Assembly (NCBI GenBank): GCA_030589835.1 | Contig: JAUUZS010000200.1 | Span: 1-7,428 of the forward strand | Length of the DNA stretch: 7,428 bases | Source: Cyclobacteriaceae bacterium | GTDB taxonomy: Bacteria > Bacteroidota > Bacteroidia > Cytophagales > Cyclobacteriaceae | Direction of reading: 5' to 3' | Shown here: positions 1 to 5,637 of the stretch, piece by piece | How the letters are laid out: the number at the start of each line of letters is the position of its first letter | Numbering within the stretch: the stretch's first letter is position 1 | The notes under the pieces: model-generated | What the model was told of the DNA's origin: nothing | Seen by the model: only the letters and a program-made list of their open reading frames with translations | Database searches by the model: none | Made by a program: the position numbers and the translations under genes

Positions 1-386
1 ATCTGAACTTTCGACATCCACAAAATAAATCCCAATTTGGTTTTTTTAACTCTTTTTATCTGATCCCACTTGATGGGCATTCCTTGCTTGGCACTTATTT
101 TAATCAATATTTGCTGGCTGGTAATTTCATAATTAAGTCGTTCGAAAAGGATCATTCCTTGCTCCATTTGCGTAATTCCCGCAAATTGAATGATCCAAAA
201 AAGGATGTATAAGGCAAAAGCGATTAATGCCCCTGTGATCCACCAATGCGACCAAATAATAAGTGAACCGGCCATAATTCCCAGGACAATCAAGCCCACC
301 CACCATTGCTGACGAAGTACGCCTTCCAAGGCAATTTTGATGTATTTTCCAGTCTCAAGTTTATATTTTCTTGTTTTTACAATCAT
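1..386 (-). CDS. YcxB-like small membrane protein (3' end outside window)
   Basis: This partial gene starts at ATG 384-386 and is still open at the window edge, giving 128 visible residues. The N-terminus is basic (MIVKTRKYKLETGKYIK). A WW pair leads into two hydrophobic helices at about residues 29-45 and 49-70. A soluble part with alternating strands follows, including an IKWDQIKRVKKTK segment. This layout (short basic lead, helical hairpin, then a small beta-rich cytoplasmic domain) fits the YcxB-like family seen in Bacteroidota. That assignment comes from remembered family appearance, not a search, and no biochemical role can be assigned. The start lies 44 bases after the nadC stop on the same strand. 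A TAnnTTTG box in the gap suggests it may also have its own promoter. No start codon lies in frame upstream within the gap. Confidence 0.7.
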   Translation of the reverse strand, partial: MIVKTRKYKLETGKYIKIALEGVLRQQWWVGLIVLGIMAGSLIIWSHWWITGALIAFALYILFWIIQFAGITQMEQGMILFERLNYEITSQQILIKISAKQGMPIKWDQIKRVKKTKLGFILWMSKVQ

Positions 387-417
387 CTTCTCTTTATTCT
401 TTTCTTTAATTGGGGCG

Positions 418-425
418 CAAATTTA
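418..425 (-). promoter_or_regulatory. Candidate -7 box (TAAATTTG) before the YcxB-like gene
   Basis: The minus strand reads TAAATTTG, an exact match to the Bacteroidota housekeeping -7 element TAnnTTTG. It lies in the short gap after nadC, about 31 bases before the ATG. No good TTTG sits at the -33 spacing, so this is a half-supported internal promoter at best, and co-transcription with nadC remains likely. Confidence 0.3.
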
Positions 426-430
426 TGAAA

Positions 431-1297
431 TTATTTTTCAATCTCAGCTTTTAGGCTCATATCCAGGCTTTTTACGGAATGCGTCAACGCACCAATTGAA
501 ATATAATCCACTCCTGTTTGCGCCATTTCAATGATATTATCTTCTGTAATTCCGCCGGACGCTTCGGTTTTCATCTTTCCACCAATCAGCGCAACGGCTT
601 TCTTCATGGTTGTCGTATCCATGTTGTCAAGCATAATAACATCTGCCCCCTCGGTATGTAGTACCTCTTTAACCTCGTCAAGGGTTCTGGTTTCAATTTC
701 GATTTTTATTTTCTTTTCGGTTTCTTTCAAATAGGCGTTTGCAGAATTTAAGGCATTGGATATCCCGCCGGAGTAGTCAATATGATTGTCCTTAAGCATG
801 ATCATGTCGTACAGCGCAAAGCGATGATTGGTTCCTCCCCCGATGGTAACTGCCCACTTTTCGAGAGGCCTTAAATTGGGAGTGGTCTTTCGGGTATCCA
901 GAATTTTGGCGTTTGTACCCTCGATTAGCTCACACAAATGTTTAGTATAGGTGGCAATGCCACTCATCCGTTGCATGCAATTGAGCACCAGCCTTTCTGC
1001 CCCCAAAATAGATCGAACAGACCCTTTTAGTTCAAAAGCAATATCACCTGTTTTTACCCGATCGCCATCTTTTTTATAAAGTGTAAGTTCTAATTTCGAG
1101 TCGATTTTATTAAAAATATCTAGGGCAAACTCCAGGCCTGCAAGGATACCGTCCTGCTTTATTTTCAACGAGGCACGTCCTTGTAAATCTGACGAAATGG
1201 TGGATAATGATGAATGATCCCCTTCACCTATATCTTCTGCAACAGCTTGTTCTATAAAGCTATTTACATATCTGGTAGTAACGTAATATGGTTTCAC
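431..1297 (-). CDS. nadC: Nicotinate-nucleotide diphosphorylase (carboxylating), quinolinate phosphoribosyltransferase
   Basis: NadC converts quinolinate and PRPP to nicotinate mononucleotide, CO2 and pyrophosphate, the step that enters de novo NAD synthesis in the cytoplasm. The 288-residue protein shows the family landmarks in order: EDIGEGDHSS (21-30), ERLVLNCMQRMSGIAT (101-116), DTRKTTP (134-140, PRPP/quinolinate-binding Arg and Lys), GGGTNHR (153-159), LKDNH (168-172), KIEIE (198-202), MLDN (222-225) and TEASGGIT (244-251). I chose GTG at 1295-1297 because homologues begin with a short Met-Lys-Pro/Leu-type sequence just before the conserved Tyr-Val/Thr segment. The upstream ATG at 1339 would add 14 residues rich in Cys and Asn that are unlike the family. 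The gene follows the DUF4783 gene by 75 bases and precedes the YcxB-like gene by 44. The function is essentially certain; the exact start is likely but not proven. Confidence 0.96.
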   Translation of the reverse strand: MKPYYVTTRYVNSFIEQAVAEDIGEGDHSSLSTISSDLQGRASLKIKQDGILAGLEFALDIFNKIDSKLELTLYKKDGDRVKTGDIAFELKGSVRSILGAERLVLNCMQRMSGIATYTKHLCELIEGTNAKILDTRKTTPNLRPLEKWAVTIGGGTNHRFALYDMIMLKDNHIDYSGGISNALNSANAYLKETEKKIKIEIETRTLDEVKEVLHTEGADVIMLDNMDTTTMKKAVALIGGKMKTEASGGITEDNIIEMAQTGVDYISIGALTHSVKSLDMSLKAEIEK

Positions 1298-1301
1298 GAT
1301 G

Positions 1302-1309
1302 CAAAAATA
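1302..1309 (-). promoter_or_regulatory. Candidate -7 box (TATTTTTG) directly before nadC
   Basis: The minus strand reads TATTTTTG, an exact TAnnTTTG match ending five bases before the proposed nadC GTG. If used, transcription would begin at or very near the start codon, giving an almost leaderless mRNA. The -33 region is poor, with no TTTG 19-21 bases upstream, so the assignment is tentative. Confidence 0.35.
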
Positions 1310-1372
1310 GGAATTACACCCAGATAAATTGCAGAACAAAAGAAACTTTTAAAAAGGCGAATAAAAGAGATG

Positions 1373-1780
1373 TTATTCCTTACTAAAATCAATAGAGTCT
1401 ACCAGGAATTTATCGTCGAATTTTTTAATGAGAATCCATATTCGAAATGAGCCGTTTTCAAAGGTATATAGGCCAATCACATAAGTTAAACCCTGCTTTG
1501 ATGCTCCTTTGTGTGCAAATTGAAAATCGGTCGGGGGGTATTTTTTGAAAAATTCTTTGAGCACCAATTCAGCCTGAGATCGGCTATAATTCGATTTCTC
1601 GCCCTCGAAATTTAGTTCCACGATGGTATTAAAGGATTTTACCAATTCTTTGGAACTCCCTGACTTCAATGCAGCCCTCATGTTATCGATTACTTCACTT
1701 TGCGCATTGCTTTCTGAAGAAAATGAAACACTAAAAATAAAAGCGAATAATAAAAAACAATATCTAATTTTCTTTTCCAT
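1373..1780 (-). CDS. DUF4783 family secreted protein
   Basis: The protein has 135 residues. The N-terminus is a clear Sec signal peptide: basic MEKKIR, a hydrophobic core FLLFAFIFSVSF (about 9-20), and a likely signal peptidase I site after SNA (26) before QSEV. The mature part of about 109 residues matches the DUF4783 pattern as I remember it. That pattern is an early AALKSGSSKELVKSFNTIVEL helix and strand, then YSRSQAELVLKEFFKKYPP, then HKGASKQGLTYVIGLY, and a final FRIWILIKKFDDKFLVDSI strand pair. It resembles an NTF2/SnoaL-like small alpha+beta domain, which is my inference. It probably acts in the periplasm, and its function is unknown. It is the first gene of the minus-strand set with nadC and is divergent from gpmA across a 157-base gap. 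Confidence 0.85.
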   Translation of the reverse strand: MEKKIRYCFLLFAFIFSVSFSSESNAQSEVIDNMRAALKSGSSKELVKSFNTIVELNFEGEKSNYSRSQAELVLKEFFKKYPPTDFQFAHKGASKQGLTYVIGLYTFENGSFRIWILIKKFDDKFLVDSIDFSKE

Positions 1781-1937
1781 CTGACTTGTTCAAAATAACA
1801 AAAAATTATAGCTAAATCTATGCCAGTATTTGATTAATTTCGCACATAATATAAATGTGCGTGTTGAGATTGTAATATCACAACGCAAAAAAAGCAATTT
1901 ATTTTGAAATCCTTGTTTAATATTAAATTCAAATAAA

Positions 1938-2684
1938 ATGTACAAACTAGTTTTGTTGAGACATGGTGAGAGCCAGTGGAATATGGAAAACAGGTTCACA
2001 GGCTGGGCAGACGTTGATCTTACTGATAAGGGAAGAGAAGAAGCTATTGCAGCTGGAGAATTACTTAAAAATGAAGGTTTTACATTCGACAAAGCATATA
2101 CTTCCTTCCAAAAAAGAGCGATCAGAACGCTGTGGATTACCCTGGATGGCATGGACCTAATGTGGATTCCTGTAGAGAGAACCTGGAAGTTAAACGAAAG
2201 ATTCTACGGAGGACTTACCGGAATGGATAAAGGGGAAACGGCTAAAAAATATGGTGATGAGCAAGTGCTGATCTGGAGAAGAAGTTATGACATACCACCA
2301 CCGGAGCTCGATAAATCAAGTGAATACTATCCGGGTAATGATCCAAAATATGCATCTTAAAGTGATGCAGAACTTCCAACTACCGAGTGTTTGAAAGACA
2401 CTGTTGCGCGGGTTGTGCCATACTTTGAAAACAACATTGCCCCTGATATAAAAGCTGGAAAAAATATTGTTATTGCTGCCCACGGCAATAGTCTTCGTGC
2501 CCTGGTAAAATATCTTGATGGCATTTCTGAAGAGGCGATATTAAAGCTCAATATTCCTACAGGTGTGCCACTGGTGTATGAATTGGATGAGAATTTGAAG
2601 CCAATAAAAAATTACTATCTTGGTGATCAGGAAGCTTTGGCAGCTAAACTGCAGGCTGTTGCAAACCAAGGCAAATCTAAATAA
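1938..2684 (+). pseudogene. gpmA: 2,3-bisphosphoglycerate-dependent phosphoglycerate mutase, interrupted by one in-frame TAA
   Basis: Cofactor-dependent phosphoglycerate mutase interconverts 3- and 2-phosphoglycerate in glycolysis and gluconeogenesis. The reading frame covers 249 codons, close to the 250-residue E. coli GpmA, and family residues run from end to end. [10 protein letters not shown] carries the phospho-acceptor His9, followed by NRFTGW (18-23), KRAIRTLW (59-66), LNERFYGGL (85-93, catalytic Glu87), [16 protein letters not shown] and [10 protein letters not shown]. After the interruption come [34 protein letters not shown] (second catalytic His182), [15 protein letters not shown] and [12 protein letters not shown]. 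Codon 141 (2358-2360) is TAA where family members have a hydrophobic residue, usually Leu after KYAx. A TTA-to-TAA change would explain it, and the frame is unshifted on both sides. The upstream product (140 residues) lacks His182 and the downstream part lacks His9, so neither should be active alone. It may be a fresh nonsense mutation or a base-call error. A lipoprotein gene follows seven bases after the stop. Confidence 0.95.
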
Positions 2685-2691
2685 TTAAGTT

Positions 2692-3282
2692 TTGATTCGA
2701 TGGTTGCTACTGTTTTTTGTGATACTGAGTTTGTCGTGCAGACAGATCGAAAGCAATAATGTAGCAACAGATAAATATTTTGATATAAAGGGGTTGATAG
2801 ATCATCAAGTGACAATGCTTGACTCTGTCAGCCCTTTATTTTTGAAAACTGCAGTAATTGATGGAGCTGAAGAAAGCACTCAATTTTCTGCTTATGATTC
2901 CTCGAACTGGACAAAGGAATTATCAATTTTCAAATCAGCTGATATCAACAAGCCCATGTTGACGGATAGCTATGACATATTTGAATCCAGCGCATCAGGT
3001 ATAAAAACGATCATTTACAACAGCAAGTATCCCGAAGCAACAGAGGTTGATAGCTTAGGGCTGAGCTTCGCTGATTCAAGCAGTTTCCCATTGACTATCC
3101 ATGCTCGTATTAGCGGAAAGAATGCACTGTTCGGAAGTGCTAAAAATATAGATTTGACCTTTGAGAACTTCAATGGACGGCATTTGCTTTCGAATTTTAC
3201 TATAGACGGCTGGCAAAAAATGATTTCTCAGGACAGCTCTTCATATTTTATCGAAGGCACATTTAAATATAATCCCGAATAA
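2692..3282 (+). CDS. Hypothetical lipoprotein, TTG start
   Basis: I do not recognise a named family; it resembles uncharacterised Cytophagales lipoproteins. The 196-residue product begins MIRWLLLFFVILSLSCRQIE, a classic lipoprotein signal with lipobox LSLS|C at Cys16, so it should be lipid-anchored in the cell envelope. The mature part is Ser-rich and acidic. It has a helical KYFDIKGLIDHQVTMLDS segment (29-46) and a WTKELSIFKSADINKP stretch (73-88), then what look like beta strands through to SYFIEGTFKYN. The start must be TTG at 2692: a TAA lies in frame two codons upstream, no ATG is available early, and the signal peptide begins right there. It lies seven bases after the gpmA stop, so the two are probably co-transcribed and may be translationally coupled. 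The gpmA nonsense codon could then reduce its expression. No enzymatic motif is visible. Confidence 0.8.
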   Translation: MIRWLLLFFVILSLSCRQIESNNVATDKYFDIKGLIDHQVTMLDSVSPLFLKTAVIDGAEESTQFSAYDSSNWTKELSIFKSADINKPMLTDSYDIFESSASGIKTIIYNSKYPEATEVDSLGLSFADSSSFPLTIHARISGKNALFGSAKNIDLTFENFNGRHLLSNFTIDGWQKMISQDSSSYFIEGTFKYNPE

Positions 3283-3290
3283 TTCGGGAT
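3272..3290 (+). terminator. Hairpin overlapping the lipoprotein stop codon, possible terminator
   Basis: ATCCCGAAT and ATTCGGGAT form a perfect 9-bp inverted repeat around a single A. As RNA this would fold as a 7-bp stem with a five-base loop. The lipoprotein stop TAA (3280-3282) sits in the loop. The run that follows is AACAATCCTTT, not a clean T tract, so intrinsic termination is plausible but weak. CCCGA/TCGGG hairpins at gene ends are common in this phylum. Confidence 0.5.
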
Positions 3291-3309
3291 AACAATCCTT
3301 TCAGGAGCT

Positions 3310-3333
3310 AAAAAGCGAGCCTATTGGCCTCGC
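3310..3333 (-). terminator. Rho-independent terminator of the universal stress protein gene
   Basis: Read on the minus strand, GCGAG pairs with CTCGC and inner CC with GG across an AATA loop, with one bulged G. TTTTT follows directly (3314 down to 3310). It begins about 60 bases after the stress-protein stop. The stem plus U tract on this strand, and the lack of T's on the other, assign it to the minus-strand gene. Confidence 0.65.
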
Positions 3334-3393
3334 CGGACAGCCTGGTATGAATTCAACATCTCCAATTTCACATGAATTTCTGCCGTTACGTGC

Positions 3394-4314
3394 TTAGAGT
3401 TTCATGAGTGCTTCAAGAAAATCCATATTGTGTCTGCGTTCCTTTACAACGATTAATGGTAATTGAGTGTTGAGGTGAATAAGTTTTTCTGCAATACTTC
3501 CCAATAATAATGCGGCAACCTGAGTTCGCCCCTTTGAGCCTATAACTATGGCGCTGGCCTTTTCTTTTACAGAAAACTGATATATTTTTTTGGCGATTCT
3601 ATCTTTATGTTCCATTTCAAATTTTGCGTCGACGTCCTTTCCGTTTGTATCGAATTGTCCGACAAATTTTTGATAGGAGTCTTTCGCATTGTTTTCCATA
3701 ATCTCCGCAAATTCTTCATATGACTTACCGGTCGAATGATACCCACTGGGAACGTCATAAATATTCAGGCAAGTAATTTTCATTCCTGGCATATTTGATG
3801 CGATAAAAAGGGAAAACTCAAAAGCAAGTTTTGATGCGGGTGAAAAATCTATCGGGATCACAATTTTTTGAAGGTTTTGTGGCAACACTTCAGGCACAAA
3901 AATTACAGAACACGGAGCCAGTTTCACCACTTTTCTACTTACTATGCCTTCTCCATCCAGACCCGATTTTCGGCCGACTACAACCAAATCAACTTCTTTA
4001 ATTTTAGCCCATTTGAGTAACTTCTCAGCATGATTGCCTTCTACAACCTTAATTTCATATTCTGCTTTCAACTTACCTTCTGACACTTTGTCTATCGTAA
4101 ACTGAATTGATTTTTTTGCTGCTTCGTCTTGGGGTGCAACCATATCAGGATATTTTTCGGCGATTTCATCTGGCAGTTCGAAATTTTTCAACACATTAAA
4201 AAAATATATTTTTTCAATGGATATTTTGTTTGACAGCATGGTAATATATTGAACCAGGGCCTCATCAATTTGAGTTAAATCGAGAGCTACCAATACTCTT
4301 TTTAATTTGTTCAT
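3394..4314 (-). CDS. Tandem-domain universal stress protein
   Basis: This 306-residue cytoplasmic protein consists of two UspA-type nucleotide-binding folds. Domain 1 (about 1-142) starts with KRVLVALDLT and ends in VDLVVVGRKSGLDGEGIVSRKV and APCSVIFVPE. Its glycine loop does not fit the ATP-binding spacing G-2x-G-9x-G-S/T and may be degenerate. Domain 2 (about 148-291) starts with QKIVIPIDFSPAS and contains GSKG at 259-262 and GS at 272-273, an exact G-2x-G-9x-GS motif, followed by LPLIVVK. Domain 2 is thus the likely ATP or AMP site. A short tail after domain 2 ends in FLEALMKL. Double-domain stress proteins of this sort are frequent in Bacteroidota; partners and stress signals cannot be read from the sequence. 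The gene converges on the lipoprotein gene, is divergent from the DUF6787 gene, and appears to be a single-gene transcript. Confidence 0.93.
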   Translation of the reverse strand: MNKLKRVLVALDLTQIDEALVQYITMLSNKISIEKIYFFNVLKNFELPDEIAEKYPDMVAPQDEAAKKSIQFTIDKVSEGKLKAEYEIKVVEGNHAEKLLKWAKIKEVDLVVVGRKSGLDGEGIVSRKVVKLAPCSVIFVPEVLPQNLQKIVIPIDFSPASKLAFEFSLFIASNMPGMKITCLNIYDVPSGYHSTGKSYEEFAEIMENNAKDSYQKFVGQFDTNGKDVDAKFEMEHKDRIAKKIYQFSVKEKASAIVIGSKGRTQVAALLLGSIAEKLIHLNTQLPLIVVKERRHNMDFLEALMKL

Positions 4315-4369
4315 AATCCTATTATAATTTTTGCGATCAATTTATAATTGTTTTGATGAATAGTAAACA

Positions 4370-4404
4370 TTTTTTGGGTGTAATTTTTTTAAATGGTAAT
4401 ATTG
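4370..4404 (+). promoter_or_regulatory. Bacteroidota-type promoter for the DUF6787 gene
   Basis: A TTTTTTG run ends at 4376, giving a TTTG -33 box. After a 20-base spacer comes TAATATTG (4397-4404), seven of eight matches to TAnnTTTG. Spacer length and box order fit the Bacteroidota housekeeping sigma factor. The predicted start of transcription is near 4410, about 14 bases before the ATG. Confidence 0.6.
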
Positions 4405-4423
4405 CAAGCTTTTACCATAGGCA

Positions 4424-4771
4424 ATGACACAAAAACAAGTGCAATCAAATGCGGCTTTTCTTGAAAAACTCAAAGGAAAGTGGGGATTAAAAAATCTTTT
4501 TCAGGTTATCATGATACTCCTGGTATTTAGCCTTACCGGGATGACGGTGCTTCTAATTCGGCCACTGGTATTCTCATGGTTTGGCTTTGATGATCAAACG
4601 AAATTTATCACCAAAGCCATAACCTACCTTTTGCTTGTTTTTCCGATGTATCAGATATTAATACTCGTTTACGGAGTTTTGTTAGGTCAATTTTCTTTTT
4701 TTTGGGAGAAAGAAAAAAAATTGTTTTTAGCAATTGTTAGACTATTCCGTGCTATCCTGAAAAGCAAATAA
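4424..4771 (+). CDS. DUF6787 family two-helix membrane protein
   Basis: The protein has 115 residues. A polar lead (MTQKQVQSNAA) is followed by FLEKLKGKWGLKN (12-24), a first membrane helix at about 26-46, a short loop, a second helix at about 64-88, and then GQFSFFWEKEKKL (88-100) with a basic amphipathic end. The KWGLK motif before helix 1 and GQFxFFWxxEKK after helix 2 are what I recall as the DUF6787 signature in Bacteroidota. Function is unknown; some database entries call such proteins diacylglyceryl transferase, for which nothing here gives support. The basic tail and lead suggest both ends face the cytoplasm. It stands alone between a divergent stress-protein gene and a gene-free stretch. 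Confidence 0.82.
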   Translation: MTQKQVQSNAAFLEKLKGKWGLKNLFQVIMILLVFSLTGMTVLLIRPLVFSWFGFDDQTKFITKAITYLLLVFPMYQILILVYGVLLGQFSFFWEKEKKLFLAIVRLFRAILKSK

Positions 4772-5253
4772 ATTTTAATTTTCGTGATTTTGACAACTCA
4801 ATGTCGTCACAAAACCGTGATCATAAATCAATTCAGTAAATTTATGCCACATAATTGTAATGTACAGGATTTCTAAGCAAGGCACGATATACAAGGTTGA
4901 TCCCGATCAATCAATAGGCATCTAAAACGTTATCATGGTAAGAATACATAATATCGGAAGATTAAAAACAGGCATCAGTTCATGCAATAATCTCCTTTTT
5001 GATTAAAAAGGGCAGCGAAACAAATTTGAGGATTTTGGGGAGCAATCGCTTACAATTGGGAGAAAAATAGGTCAGTTTAGCAAAATAATTATAAATTTTA
5101 GATAAAAAACGTAACCTTATCTCAATTTTTCCATATTTAGAGATATGAATGATGTTGACATGATATCTAAAATAAGATTATTTTTTGTTTACAAATCTTA
5201 TTCTATTTTTGCACTTTAATTGAAGTAGGCGTTTTTACAAAATATGATATGCT
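4772..5253. other. Gene-free stretch of 482 bases upstream of the regulator gene
   Basis: I see no supportable gene on either strand. Visible structures are an imperfect hairpin just after the DUF6787 stop (GTGA 4784-4787 with TCAC 4807-4810, GAC with GTC inside), which has no T tract, and a small repeat CCTTTTT/AAAAAGG at 4994-5011. Near the right end there is AGATAT/ATATCT (5141-5146 and 5163-5168) and the 9-bp repeat of the promoter region. A 21-codon open frame at 4860-4925 has no supporting signal. The stretch is AT-rich and unusually long for this window; an unrecognised small RNA or gene remnant is possible. Confidence 0.5.
5171..5211 (+). promoter_or_regulatory. Promoter-like region with 9-bp inverted repeat before the TraR/DksA-family gene
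   Basis: TATTTTTG at 5204-5211 is an exact TAnnTTTG -7 box, 42 bases before the ATG. A TTTTTTG run ends at 5187, giving a -33-like TTTG with a 16-base spacer, slightly short of the usual 19-21. AATAAGATT (5171-5179) and AATCTTATT (5194-5202) form a perfect inverted repeat whose arms bracket the -33 run and end one base before the -7 box. This is where a dimeric repressor would block polymerase. The operator role is inference from placement. Confidence 0.5.
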
Positions 5254-5637
5254 ATGGAAAACATAGAAAAGCAAGGATATTCTAATTCTGAACTTAAAGA
5301 GTTTGAGGATTTGATAAATGAAAAGCTTGAAATAGCCAGAAAGGAATTGAATAATCTTAAGTCATCCCTAAATAAAGGCGGTGAAGATGGATTGGATGCT
5401 TCTTCGGCTTATGCGAAGGTACTCGAAGATGGTGCTGATACCACCGAGAAGGAAAGCATGAACCAATTGGCAGGCAGGCAACAAAAATTTATCAATAATC
5501 TTGAAAATGCCCTGATTCGTATCAAAAACGGGACATATGGAATTTGCGTGGATACTGGCAAATTGATTCCTAAAGAACGTTTGAGAGCCGTACCACACAC
5601 TATGCATTGTATAGAAGCAAAATTGAATAGAAAGTAA
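5254..5637 (+). CDS. TraR/DksA-family RNA polymerase-binding regulator
   Basis: The 127-residue protein has the DksA layout. An N-terminal helix is followed by a coiled-coil hairpin (about 18-92) whose turn carries EDGADTTEKES (58-68), and then by a degenerate zinc-finger end, GICVDTGKLIPKERLRAVPH (96-115) plus CIEAK. DksA proteins enter the secondary channel of RNA polymerase and tune transcription with ppGpp. At the tip, Asp59 and Asp62 match the two aspartates of DxxDxA, but the alanine is Thr64. Only Cys98 and Cys119 remain of the usual four zinc ligands; Thr101 and Ala122 take the other places. Loss of zinc ligands with a retained GKLIPKERLRAVPH core is normal for the Bacteroidota branch, so I expect a folded, working protein. 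Whether it answers to ppGpp is unknown. It heads a likely operon with scpB, which begins at the base after its stop. Confidence 0.9.
   Translation: MENIEKQGYSNSELKEFEDLINEKLEIARKELNNLKSSLNKGGEDGLDASSAYAKVLEDGADTTEKESMNQLAGRQQKFINNLENALIRIKNGTYGICVDTGKLIPKERLRAVPHTMHCIEAKLNRK

Noticed and set aside
337..734. Plus-strand open frames opposite nadC and the nadC gap
   Set aside because: They are antisense to nadC, whose conserved motifs fully explain the sequence.
1298..1339. nadC start at the upstream ATG 1339
   Set aside because: The added 14 residues (Cys, Asn and Phe rich) do not resemble NadC N-termini, and a -7-like box falls inside them.
1789..1908. Pair of TTATTTTGAA elements facing outward before the DUF4783 gene (1789-1798) and gpmA (1899-1908) as divergent promoters
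   Set aside because: Each misses one position of TAnnTTTG and neither has a -33 box at proper spacing, so I did not call promoters.
2340..2380. Programmed stop-codon readthrough or a reassigned TAA in gpmA
   Set aside because: Every other complete gene here ends normally at TAA, no known readthrough signal surrounds this one, and no gpmA family precedent is known to me. A point mutation or base error is simpler.
2391..2684. Separate gene made of the C-terminal half of gpmA, starting at an internal TTG
   Set aside because: It lacks the His9 region and no ribosome-binding or promoter signal precedes it; it is the rest of the interrupted gene in the same frame.
4860..4925. 21-codon open frame in the gene-free stretch
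   Set aside because: Too short, no ribosome-binding site or promoter, and no recognised product.
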